Source: DATFVA01 sp963747755
GTDB lineage: Bacteria > Bacteroidota > Ignavibacteria > Ignavibacteriales > Ignavibacteriaceae
Assembly (NCBI GenBank): GCA_963747755.1
Contig: CAVVGK010000011.1
Span: 186,001-250,000, forward strand
Direction of reading: 5' to 3'
Length of the DNA: 64,000 bases
Shown: positions 28,101 through 34,945 of the stretch, piece by piece
Layout: the number at the start of each line of letters is the position of its first letter
Numbering within the stretch: position 1 is the stretch's first letter
Translations under genes and position numbers: made by a program
Notes under the pieces: model-generated
Told to the model about the DNA's origin: nothing
Database searches by the model: none
What the model saw: only the letters and a program-made list of their open reading frames with translations

Positions 28101-29680
28101 ATAAATATCAGATGCCTGTACCTGCTGGTAAACCGGGAGAGATTTTGATAGCAGGACCTGGCCTGGAGAATATTCATCCACAGGGTCAGCCAACAAATGG
28201 GAAGTCGATGGGAGTACCATTTATAAGGACAAATGACCTTGCCAGATATAGCGCTGATGGCAGTTTAGAATATCTTTCCCCTATAGAAACAAAATTTACT
28301 CTCGGGAGTTTTAATTTTGAAACCTCAGATATTGAGAAAATACTCCTCGATAACCCTATGATTGAAAACGCCTTTCTGGTGTTAAAAGATAATTTTTATA
28401 TTGCTTACCTCGTACTGGAACATAATGATGGTAATTATGATCCAAAGGAAATAATAAAAATTATTCGGCGTTATTTAAAAAGCAAAATTCCGGATTACAT
28501 GATCCCTGAGAAGTTTGTAATTCTGAAAGTTATTCCCCTCGATCATAAAGGAAGAATTGGTTTTGAGACATTACCTCTTCCTGATAAAAATGAGAATGAA
28601 CAAGATGATTATACCGCTCCGGGAAATAAAGCTGAGCAAATTCTTGCAGACATATGGCAGGAACTGCTAAAGGTTGATAAGGTGAGCGTCCGTGATAGTT
28701 TCTTTGACCTGGGAGGACAATCACTGATGGCAGTTAGATTATTCAGTCGGATTGAAGAGGAGTTTGGAAAGAGACTCCCCCTCTCTACTTTGTTTCAGGC
28801 CCCTACTATTGAGGAATTAGCAAAAAGGCTTTCAAATAAAAACAATATAGTTGCAACAGAGTGGCAGTCTCTCATCCCTATCCAGACAAAAGGTTCGCAG
28901 AAACCATTATACCTGATACATGGGGCAGGCGGAAATGTATTGTTATACCGGACTTTATCAAGATATCTTGAGCCTGATTATCCTTTGTATGGATTACAGT
29001 CACGGGGACTTGACGGATTTAGTAAGCCGCTAAAATCAGTAGAGGAAATGGCCGAGTGTTATCTGCAAGAAATCCGAAAAGTACAGCCTGCGGGACCGTA
29101 TTTCCTTGGAGGATATTGTTTAGGGGGAACCATAGCATATGAAATGGCTCAGCGACTGGTGAAGAATGGGGAAAAGGTAGGGCTTCTTGCAATGCTGGAT
29201 ACATATAATTTTGCCCTTGTTGAGAAAACATCTTTCTCCAGGTTTCTCTTTGAAAAATTCCGCTTTCATATGAAAAATTTCACACAATTGAAACTATCAG
29301 AAATGTTCAGCTATTTAAAAGAGAAAAAAAGACTCGCCGGGGATGGAGGCTGGGCTCATATCCGGACTGAAATGCCCGGGACCACACTTGATGACAGCTT
29401 CGGCAGAGCTGAATCCGGAATAGAGTTATCTGTACAGACAATTAATGATCATGCCGGAGATATCTATATCCCCAAACCCTATGATGGCAGATTAACATTG
29501 TTCAAACCACAAAAAAATTACTCATTCTATTCCGACCTTAAGATGGGTTGGGGAGATCTGGCTAAAGATCTTGACATAATCGAATTACCCATTAATCCCC
29601 ATGCGATGCTTGTAGAGCCATACGTTGAACAATTAGCAAAAGAGCTAAAAAATCGTTTAAGAAATTTTAATCCGGCATAA
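19109..29680 (+). CDS. Hybrid NRPS-PKS megasynthase: A-PCP-KS-AT-ACP-AMT-C*-A*-PCP-TE
   Basis: 3523 residues. A (about 20-530) has YTSGSTGKPNG, and its specificity residues read D-F-W-N-I-G-M-V-H-K, the Thr code. PCP Ser is in GGNSL (about 571). KS (634-1070) has active Cys in TACSTSL plus ETHGTGT and SNLGHTD. AT (1160-1450) has GHSIGDY and HAYHS (malonyl type). ACP is GFDSL (1587). A class III aminotransferase (1790-2190) has PLP Lys in FGKVIGGG, as in iturin/microcystin-type beta-amino formation. C* (2224-2650) reads QMIICDG instead of HHxxxDG. A* (2683-3160) lacks the A3 P-loop and has Lys-to-Arg at A10. PCP is GGQSL (3201). TE has a Cys nucleophile (GYCLGG, 3334), with Asp in MLDTYN and His in NPHAML. 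No C domain precedes the first A, so it is probably the loading module. Confidence 0.95.
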   Translation: MHDKQLLGLDRTEAFSSNNPTITELFETQAALYPQSTALISRHRDSSERQTLSYGELNIRANQLAHYLISRGVKPDMLVAISMERSADLVVGLLAILKAGGAYLPIDLSYPPDRLSFMLKDSNAALLLTQKDLINRIPQTKADIILIDEFEFNSEDKANPTTEMRNSNLAYVIYTSGSTGKPNGVMVTHNNVIRLFESTREWFNFNENDIWTFFHSYAFDFSVWEIWGALLHAGKLIIVPYLLSRSPESFYELLINEKVTVLNQTPSAFYQLMQAEEVRGYKDKLALRYVIFGGEALNLAALKPWFERHGDSDPQLINMYGITETTVHVTYRPVTSKDINSGSVIGVPIPDLHVYILNEKLEPVKTGESGEIYVGGAGLSKGYLNRPALTMERFIKNPFSDVNNGRLYKTGDLGRLLKGNDIEYLGRIDHQVKIRGFRIEPGEIESSIRNYKGIKDCTVKVHNYSKDVILIIAYFVADGIVHFEDLKKYLRQFLPEYMMPNTFVKLDKIPLTPNGKTDFNALPIPEMSTGSNNSGNGRKEFTEVESLIRDIWINLLGYENIGINDNFFDAGGNSLLMGRLQLKINQAFNENVSIVDLFRYPSITSLARFITNKSESPLSSSISIQDKKIPIETDIAIIGMAGKYPGADSINEFWQNLVNGVESITFFSNEELEFIPKGNLDSEIKFIRARGYLKDADKFDAEFFGFNPREAAVMDPQHRLFLECAWAALEDAGYCGEKYNGSIGVFAGSSLNTYLIFNVLKDRETAEEMANSYQIADYTTLTGNDNAFLTTKIAYKLGLRGPAVNLQTACSTSLVAVGQAYQSLVSGQSDMAIAGGVSITFPQKRGYFFVDGSIGSEDGHCKPFDADATGTVFSHGAGIVVMKRLKDAIRDGDSIYAVIKSVAINNDGSDKAGYMTPSVEGQADVIKKAQQAAGVDPSTIRYVETHGTGTPVGDPIEVASLEKAFGDTKERNFCGIGSVKSNLGHTDAAAGVTGLIKTALSLYNRVIPPTLHYTKPNPRIDFANSPFYVVDKLTDLSSSKRPLRAAVSAFGVGGTNAHAILEEFPYVSFSCEEDRDKYLIIVSAKTENSLNNNLKALRDYLKNNPEEAINDVAYTLQVGRKEFEHRRYLTADSCTNAAGIIGDLIKSETNKSKINSNDRPHVVFMFPGQGAQYVNMGKGLYIREKVFRETVDQCAEYLKPILELDIRELLYPQNESEDPARKLEQTVYTQPALFIVEYSLAQLLLNLGIKPASMIGHSIGDYTAACLAGVFSLEDALYIIAMRARIMQQQEHGSMLSVRLNESEVTPYLNEDISLAAINSPNLVVLSGPTDKIGQLSGKLSELKIENRVLFTSHAYHSKMMEPALEPFTSEFSKIELNKPSAPFISSLTGTWITDEQATDPGFWAMQLRNAVRFSNGILELQKKNHLVMIELGPGRALSTMVSQHRNSEIKQTTITTLIKPIEKEDDKINLLNAIGKIWLTGIEIDWNSLYKEKKRRRLHLPSYQFDRKSYWIEPPDRKTIPPAEMQAKIPQRIQKAVKRPRIKKVVQESEMTRKDYIISILKEVLEELSGIKKADLDETKSFFELGFDSLFMTQVSLAFQKKFEVKITLRQLLDTAPTISAIAEYIEGKLPENKFVPPMQEIIIEEEGEEFVEEYEEDTIPGEGVKADQQNSGGNSPVENLIREQLDIMRKQLEVLGRNGTVQPSSKSEIFNKQEVIHSVITPVEEKKLHPGDKKVFERFGPYNPIKTNKDGSLTGNQQAYLDKLIKEYTAKTKSSKNLTQQHRAHYSDPRTVSGFLPIWKEMTYQVITKKSDGSKLWDLDENEYIDVIMGFGQYLFGHNPSFVREEIEKQLKLGFEIGPQSPIAGEVAKLICEFTGFDRAAFCVTGSEAVLGAIRAARTVTGKDKIVFFAGDYHGIIDEVLIKTIVNGDEVRTMPIAPGIPRENVQNTIALEYGTEESLKIIEKLLPEIGGIMVEPVQARRPDFQPQEFLQKLRKITKDAGIPLIFDEVITGFRTSQGGAQEWFGIKADIGTFGKVIGGGFPIGVIAGTKLYMDSFDGGYWQYGDDSIPEAGVTFFAGTFARHPLSLTACYAVLNYLKSKGGSLQQELNQKAKHLSEELNDFLKQRNVPVKIMNFSSVIYYSYPKDLSFFSLLFYVLRHKGIHILEGFPMFMSEAHSEIDIRNIINAFKESVIELQDNGFFPAPILNDDKSVTIKSKESTNRFPLSEAQREMWIGSQMRPEAAGPHHACTGVYLEGQLNLEALNKAIREVVKKHVGLQCTISEDGSAAIVNSSFEVDIPLVDLSGLPEDIRENECNEILHKEAKRILDLNNGPLIEFRILKLSPLKHMLILTAQMIICDGWSHYVLFEDLSSLYSAYSSNNEPLLEPAVSMKEYSDWEQINKGSKEEKECEDFWLSHFNSIPAPIDLPSSRLRPATRTYNGDRRTVSIKEELYTKIKRLGVEQKSSSFAILFAAYYVWLSRLSENYDLVVGVPFAAQSPLGMDRLIGQCANTLPLRIKLNPDEPFFEVIKKTWSSVLDAQENWNFSFSRLVSRLNIPPDSSRIPLVSVLFNIDPPMDKVRFNKIKHKFVTGPRYYFQYDLGFNLVEDEKTVNVECDFNPDIFDGEIIKEWAEGYIAILESITSDPYSSINKLSLLDKKAKHNSDAILPDPGIPNPGSTNDFLYLFKKQVEARPDKISIQTETESLTYAQLDNHSDQLNNFLASIDTGPKTIIGIYLNRSIHLAEAILGVIKAGGIYVLLDPDMPDSKLLHLTEKAGIDYILTDEEFSSKIEGKLNQIIKIENIITGVEQKDLPPSITKISGKYLCMVPKNEEDFVELTAASLINTLFSLQEELQPGNNDVFLFNSHYSTGYEIIELLLPLMAGAGIYISRDSLTSDPVEIASLIKDRGLTTILLTPSIWSEILKSDIKLANSIKALSSGEYLSPVTAKKLTETFKDVWNLYGTVETGIFSMINKIIPGSENSLGQALCNMKVILADKYQMPVPAGKPGEILIAGPGLENIHPQGQPTNGKSMGVPFIRTNDLARYSADGSLEYLSPIETKFTLGSFNFETSDIEKILLDNPMIENAFLVLKDNFYIAYLVLEHNDGNYDPKEIIKIIRRYLKSKIPDYMIPEKFVILKVIPLDHKGRIGFETLPLPDKNENEQDDYTAPGNKAEQILADIWQELLKVDKVSVRDSFFDLGGQSLMAVRLFSRIEEEFGKRLPLSTLFQAPTIEELAKRLSNKNNIVATEWQSLIPIQTKGSQKPLYLIHGAGGNVLLYRTLSRYLEPDYPLYGLQSRGLDGFSKPLKSVEEMAECYLQEIRKVQPAGPYFLGGYCLGGTIAYEMAQRLVKNGEKVGLLAMLDTYNFALVEKTSFSRFLFEKFRFHMKNFTQLKLSEMFSYLKEKKRLAGDGGWAHIRTEMPGTTLDDSFGRAESGIELSVQTINDHAGDIYIPKPYDGRLTLFKPQKNYSFYSDLKMGWGDLAKDLDIIELPINPHAMLVEPYVEQLAKELKNRLRNFNPA

Positions 29681-29711
29681 TCCAACAAGCTGATTTATAT
29701 TCTCAAGTTTT

Positions 29712-29729
29712 TCGGATATTATCATCCGA
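29712..29729 (+). terminator. Short hairpin after the megasynthase
   Basis: TCGGAT and ATCCGA form a 6-bp stem with a 6-base loop, 32 bases past the stop. The following TAGTTTAATT is only weakly T-rich, so read-through to the methyltransferase gene is likely. Confidence 0.25.
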
Positions 29730-29782
29730 TAGTTTAATTATCTTGTTAACGAATCAATAAAATTCCATCCGGAGTTATCAAA

Positions 29783-30520
29783 ATGGATAATCTTTTTTTG
29801 TGCGAGTATTTAGGAACCTCCCCCCGTCACGCCTGGATAATTGACCAGGTTGACAGAATATTCCGTAAAGTTTTGCCCTGGATTAGAATCGGATCTTACT
29901 GGAGAGGAGATATGGCAAGTATCGAATCAAGAATGAATTTATTTCATTTAGCAACCCAGGTATTATTGATGAAAGTTGAAGGTGAATTTGTTGAAATCGG
30001 CTGTAATGCGGGAGAATCTACAGTCATCCTTAAGAAGATTCTCCAGGAGAAAGATCCTGGCAGGAAATTATATGCTTTCGATAGTTTTCGCGGTGTACCC
30101 GATTCAGGAAAAGATGATGAAGGTGTTTATAAGAAAGGCGATATGAGTGTTTCTTTGGAAAAGTTTAACAGGCATTTTGAAGAAGTTGGATTAGATAAAC
30201 CAATAACTATTCCCGGTTGGTTCGAAGAAACTCTTAATAGTTCATTGCCAGGGAAAGTCGCCTTTGCATTGATTGATGCCGATCTCTATAAATCAACTCT
30301 GTCGGCATTAGAGAATGTTTATTCAAGATTAAGCCCGGGAGCAATTTGTCTTTTCGGAGTTTACTGGGATCCAAATACCAAAGTTGAAATGACTACCGAC
30401 GTAAAGTATAAGTCGCCAGGTGTTAAAAAAGCCTGTGATGAATTCTTGGCTGATAAACCAGAACAACTGAACATTTTAATAGCCGGAAATTATACTTCTG
30501 CTTACTTCCGAAAAATATAG
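29783..30520 (+). CDS. TylF/MycF-like O-methyltransferase
   Basis: A 245-residue SAM-dependent methyltransferase of the TylF (macrocin O-methyltransferase) type. Visible motifs are the SAM loop FVEIGCNAGEST, YAFDSFRGVP with the acidic ribose contact, and the metal-site aspartates in ALIDADLYKSTLSAL. The second metal motif, usually 'IDDY', is replaced by LFGVYWDPN, so metal binding may be altered. The tail (SPGVKKACDEF) follows family pattern. It sits between the megasynthase and the FkbH-containing protein, so it probably methylates a hydroxyl of the NRPS/PKS product or of a glyceryl-type extender. CGGAG is the ribosome site. Confidence 0.85.
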   Translation: MDNLFLCEYLGTSPRHAWIIDQVDRIFRKVLPWIRIGSYWRGDMASIESRMNLFHLATQVLLMKVEGEFVEIGCNAGESTVILKKILQEKDPGRKLYAFDSFRGVPDSGKDDEGVYKKGDMSVSLEKFNRHFEEVGLDKPITIPGWFEETLNSSLPGKVAFALIDADLYKSTLSALENVYSRLSPGAICLFGVYWDPNTKVEMTTDVKYKSPGVKKACDEFLADKPEQLNILIAGNYTSAYFRKI

Positions 30521-31065
30521 AATAAAGAAATTTACTTTTTAACCGGTTTGTTAAGCAGCAGCAATGGGATTTTCACCACGACCAGACTTAACCAGGTTTC
30601 TTTCCAGAAAAAGGTGCAGGCTTTTTTGCAGCTATTATGATCAATACCGGAACATCTTAAGCCATCCAATATAACCACATCGTCATTCTTAAATTTCTGA
30701 CGCCCGATTCGTTAGATCTCTGATCTCGGCAGAAACCAATCACAGTCTGAATATGCCTTCCCGATATACGAAATATTTTCTGCAGAGCTGGATAATAAAT
30801 GGAAGTCCATCTAAAGATCATTTATTCACCAGCGTGAGAATAATCTCACTGGCAGAATTAACTTATACAAGATCACAAGTTTTGAATCCTGAATTAATTA
30901 TATAAATGACGATTGTTAATTATAGCCGGGAAACGCAGAATACAATATTGAGCCGGGATGAAGATCAGACATTTGATAACGATAATGACAGAAATAAATC
31001 AAAAACTTAACAATTCGGGGTTTCAAGGTTGTTACTAATCCCGTTATTCTTGACCAGGAGCCTGA
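30521..31065. other. Longest gene-free stretch inside the biosynthetic cluster
   Basis: The 545 bases separate the methyltransferase and the DH-FkbH gene. They contain no recognised gene. One stop-free frame of about 70 codons (roughly 30698-30905, plus strand) has no good start or ribosome site, and its translation resembles nothing I know. The region may hold an internal promoter or a decayed gene. The 3' end carries AGGAG just before ATG 31066. Confidence 0.5.
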
Positions 31066-34000
31066 ATGATATCGTCTACTCAATCAAATAACATTGATCC
31101 ATTACTAAAGGATAAATCTGATCATGCTTCCCATAGAGATATCCTGATAGATCTAGATCAGTATTATTATTTAACTGATCACGTTTTTCAGAATGTTCCT
31201 GTTCTTCCCGGGACTTTCTATATTGATCTGGCACTTTCCGAATATTATAAAATGTATAGTAAGTATCCGGGTGTAATGCGAAATTTAAAGTTCCTACAGC
31301 CGGTTATCCTGGGAAAAAATCAAATTAATATCGATTTGGCTGTTTATAGCGAAACTTCAGAAAATAATAAATTTCAATTCATCGAAAATCATCCCTTCGT
31401 AATTAAAAAACCATCAGATAAACCTAGTGCAGAACTTGAAATATCTAATTCGCCGGATATAAAAACAAATAGTTCTCACGTTTATGATCTTTCAGAATTT
31501 AAAAAGGCTGCAGATGATCTGGATCCGGAAGTATTTTATTCAAAACTCAGTGAAAATGGGAATCAATACGGATCCAATTTCAGGAATTTGCAGAACATAA
31601 AGATAAAGGGGAACAAAGCAATTGCACATCTTAAAAATATTTTCCCAAACACCGGAAGTGAAAAGCATATCCTGCATCCGGCTTTACTCGATTCAGCATT
31701 ACATTTAACCTCTGCTCTAACGCACAGCTATGAAAAAACCTTTGTCCTTGATTCGATCAAAGAAATAATTTTTTATAAGAACGACTTGAAAGAGGACGTC
31801 TGGTGTTTAGCTGAATTAAAATCGGCTCCGACAAAATTTGATGGTTTCGAAGGAAATGTTGATATCGTTAATTCTTCGGGAGAATTGTATGTCAGGTTGT
31901 CAGGTGTCAGTTTTAAATATCCGGAACAATTTTCGGATGACCTAAAAATACGAAAGAAGATATCGCTTGCGGGATCGTTCACAATTGATCCGATTAAGGA
32001 TTCACTAAGATTTTGGAACCACTATTTCAAGTACCCTTTTGAATTTGCGTTTGCCTCTTATAACCAGATTTTTCAACAAATGCTGGATTCTTCAGGTGTA
32101 TTCAAAATAAATAATGAGGGTATAAATGTAATCTTGCTGAACCTTGAGGACTGGCTAAACAAAAAAACCGAAAAATTGAAGCCAATAGTATCAGCAGATG
32201 AATCTTCTTCTTTACTTAAAAATGAACGCGTTTATACGCTACCCAACGATTGTGAAGTAGTTCATTTAAATAAATATGAAACTGACTACCTCTATAAAGA
32301 AATCTTTATAGACAATATCTACCTCAGGGAGGGCATTACAATCAACGATGGAGATACAATAATTGACATCGGAGCTAATATAGGACTCTTTACTTTATTT
32401 GTTAATCAGCAATGCAGGGACCCCCAAGTGTATTCATTTGAACCATCCCCCGGGGTTTTTGAATCATTGAAGATAAACAGCAGGATCTACGGCAGGAATA
32501 CGAAAGTTTATAATAAAGGAGTATCTGATAAAAGAAGGAATATCACTTTTACTTTCTATCCGAATTCAACTGTCTTCTCGGGATTTGCTGCTGATGAAGC
32601 TGAAGATAAAGAAGCGCTGCAGCAGGTAATCAAAAATATTCTCGGGGATGATATCCAGATTGATGATTCCAGTCTGATTCAGTATGCAGATGAAATCTCG
32701 GGAGGGAGGCTTAAGAAGGAATTATATCAATGCGAGGTTATATCGGTCTCTGATATAATCGAAGAAAATAAAATTCAAAAAGTTGATCTATTAAAGATAG
32801 ATGCTGAAAAAAGTGAACTGGAAATCCTCAAAGGTATTAAACGCTCTGACTGGGACAAAATAAGACAAATAGTGATAGAAATTCATGATAAAAAAGGTAA
32901 TAAACTTGAGAAAGCTAAAGAGTTATTGAAGGAAATGAACTTCCGGGTTAGTGTCATTGAAGAAAATTCTTTAAGGAAATCCGGCTTATTTAACTTATAT
33001 GCAATAAAAGGAAATGATAACTCGAAAAATCAGATACCGGGCGAATATAAGGCAGACCTTGAGAATAAAATCGAGTTTTTTTCGGATGCGGTTACAGCCT
33101 TTGCAAATAATTTTAGAGGACAGTTAATCATTGGACTTACACCACCTTCTGACGAATCGCTCTCCGATAGCAGCATAAACCGGTCATTAAAAGATGCAGA
33201 GACCAAAATAGTCTCAAAATTAAGTGGTTTATCCAATGTCCATCTTATTCAAACTGACGAATTCCTTAATAGTTATCGTGTAAAAGGTTATTCTGATAAA
33301 TACAGTTTTAAACTGGGTCATATTCCTTATAGTAGAGATTTTTACACATCCCTGGGAACTACAATCATCCGGAAGATAATTTCTTTATCACATAACAGCT
33401 ATAAGGTTATTGTACTTGATTGCGATAATACACTCTGGAAAGGCATTTGCGGAGAAATTGGGTATGATGGTATTACTATAACACATAATTTCAGTCAGCT
33501 TCAAAACTTTATGCTTGATCAAATGCGTTCAGGGAAACTGATTTGTCTCTGCAGTAAAAATAATGAAGAAGATGTTTGGAATATATTTGAGCACAGAGAT
33601 GATATGCTCATTAAACGGGATCATATTGTATCTTCCAAACTTAACTGGAAACCTAAATCGGAAAACATTGTATCTATGTCTTCCGAGCTCAATCTTGGAT
33701 TAGAAAGTTTTATCTTTATTGATGATAACCCGGTCGAGTGCGCCGAAGTAAGATATAACTGCCCCTCAGTACTGACACTTCAGCTTCCGCAAGAAGAAGA
33801 TAATATTCCGGCCTTCTTAAGCAATGTATGGGCATTTGACAAGGGTAAAGTAACTGAAGAGGATAAAAAACGTACGAGAATGTACAAAGAAAATATCCTT
33901 CGCAGCAGATATTATAATAATTTTCCTTCTTTAAAAGATTTCATCGACGGTTTAGAACTTAATATTTCAACCTACGAACCGCGTATCGAACAGCTAAACC

Positions 34001-34941
34001 GGGTATCGCAGCTGACTTTCCGGACAAATCAGTTTAATTTCACGTCTATCAGACGTAATGAAGCCGAAATAAACTCACTGCTGAATAATCCTAATTATAA
34101 GTGTGCTATTACAGAAGTAAATGACAGGTTTGGAGATTATGGAATCGTGGGTGTTTTAATATATCAAATTGCAACAGGTAAATTAAAAGTTGACACCTTC
34201 TTATTAAGCTGCCGGGTCTTGGGAAAGGGAGTTGAACATAAAATGTTGTCTGAACTTGGCAGAACTGCATTGAGAAAAAATATCAAAGAAATTGAAGTAA
34301 GATATATCCCCGATCAGAAAAATAAACCGGCATTTGAATTTATTAATACCCTGCATTTTCTTTTCAGAACTGAAAAAAATGGAATAATAACTTTTTCATT
34401 TCATCCGGAATATCTTTTAAACCTAAAATATAAACCTGCTGATAATGAACGAGATAAATTAAATCCGGATCATAATCCGGGTAACAAATTCCGCCAGACT
34501 GTAAACGAACGCTTCGGTTATGAATACTTTCAGAAAATAGCTGATGAATTATGCGATATTAATCGATTAACTGCTGAAGTAGACGAATTCAATCAGGATG
34601 CATCTGATGCAGAGAAGAAAAGTATAATATCTCCGGCAACTGAAATTGAAATAAAACTTGCAGAAATCTGGAAAAAGATATTGGGAAAACGGCAAGTAAG
34701 TATAGATGACAATTTTTTTGAAACAGGAGGCTCTTCTCTAAAAGCAATTCAAGTAATTGCTGCAGTAAAAAAAGAAATGAATCTCGATCTATCAATTATC
34801 AGCTTGTTTGAATACCCCACGATCAGCTCACTTGCAAATAATTTGACTGCACCGGGTTTAGAATCAGGTACTAATCCTATAGATGTAATTGAGAGAGGGG
34901 CAAAGCGGAAAAAAATAATGTATAAACGAAAAAGGGGATGA
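31066..34941 (+). CDS. DH-FkbH(nested FkbM methyltransferase)-PCP protein
   Basis: 1291 residues. A PKS dehydratase-like double-hotdog comes first (about 20-305): catalytic His in TDHVFQNVPVLPG, with Gly of HxxxGxxxxP changed to Asn, and Asp in HPALLDSALH. Residues 310-365 match the N-terminal FkbH region (YNQIFQQMLD, LNLEDWLN). An FkbM methyltransferase is then inserted (about 370-645, SAM loop DIGANIGLF). FkbH resumes with TPPSDESL and the HAD core VLDCDNTLWKGICGE (about 783) up to SCRVLGKGVEHKM. A carrier domain ends the protein (GGSSL, about 1223). FkbH enzymes load a glyceryl unit from 1,3-bisphosphoglycerate onto a carrier. With the downstream dehydrogenases this suggests glyceryl-, hydroxy- or methoxymalonyl-type supply. 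AGGAG precedes the start. Confidence 0.9.
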   Translation: MISSTQSNNIDPLLKDKSDHASHRDILIDLDQYYYLTDHVFQNVPVLPGTFYIDLALSEYYKMYSKYPGVMRNLKFLQPVILGKNQINIDLAVYSETSENNKFQFIENHPFVIKKPSDKPSAELEISNSPDIKTNSSHVYDLSEFKKAADDLDPEVFYSKLSENGNQYGSNFRNLQNIKIKGNKAIAHLKNIFPNTGSEKHILHPALLDSALHLTSALTHSYEKTFVLDSIKEIIFYKNDLKEDVWCLAELKSAPTKFDGFEGNVDIVNSSGELYVRLSGVSFKYPEQFSDDLKIRKKISLAGSFTIDPIKDSLRFWNHYFKYPFEFAFASYNQIFQQMLDSSGVFKINNEGINVILLNLEDWLNKKTEKLKPIVSADESSSLLKNERVYTLPNDCEVVHLNKYETDYLYKEIFIDNIYLREGITINDGDTIIDIGANIGLFTLFVNQQCRDPQVYSFEPSPGVFESLKINSRIYGRNTKVYNKGVSDKRRNITFTFYPNSTVFSGFAADEAEDKEALQQVIKNILGDDIQIDDSSLIQYADEISGGRLKKELYQCEVISVSDIIEENKIQKVDLLKIDAEKSELEILKGIKRSDWDKIRQIVIEIHDKKGNKLEKAKELLKEMNFRVSVIEENSLRKSGLFNLYAIKGNDNSKNQIPGEYKADLENKIEFFSDAVTAFANNFRGQLIIGLTPPSDESLSDSSINRSLKDAETKIVSKLSGLSNVHLIQTDEFLNSYRVKGYSDKYSFKLGHIPYSRDFYTSLGTTIIRKIISLSHNSYKVIVLDCDNTLWKGICGEIGYDGITITHNFSQLQNFMLDQMRSGKLICLCSKNNEEDVWNIFEHRDDMLIKRDHIVSSKLNWKPKSENIVSMSSELNLGLESFIFIDDNPVECAEVRYNCPSVLTLQLPQEEDNIPAFLSNVWAFDKGKVTEEDKKRTRMYKENILRSRYYNNFPSLKDFIDGLELNISTYEPRIEQLNRVSQLTFRTNQFNFTSIRRNEAEINSLLNNPNYKCAITEVNDRFGDYGIVGVLIYQIATGKLKVDTFLLSCRVLGKGVEHKMLSELGRTALRKNIKEIEVRYIPDQKNKPAFEFINTLHFLFRTEKNGIITFSFHPEYLLNLKYKPADNERDKLNPDHNPGNKFRQTVNERFGYEYFQKIADELCDINRLTAEVDEFNQDASDAEKKSIISPATEIEIKLAEIWKKILGKRQVSIDDNFFETGGSSLKAIQVIAAVKKEMNLDLSIISLFEYPTISSLANNLTAPGLESGTNPIDVIERGAKRKKIMYKRKRG

Positions 34942-34945
34942 TAAA

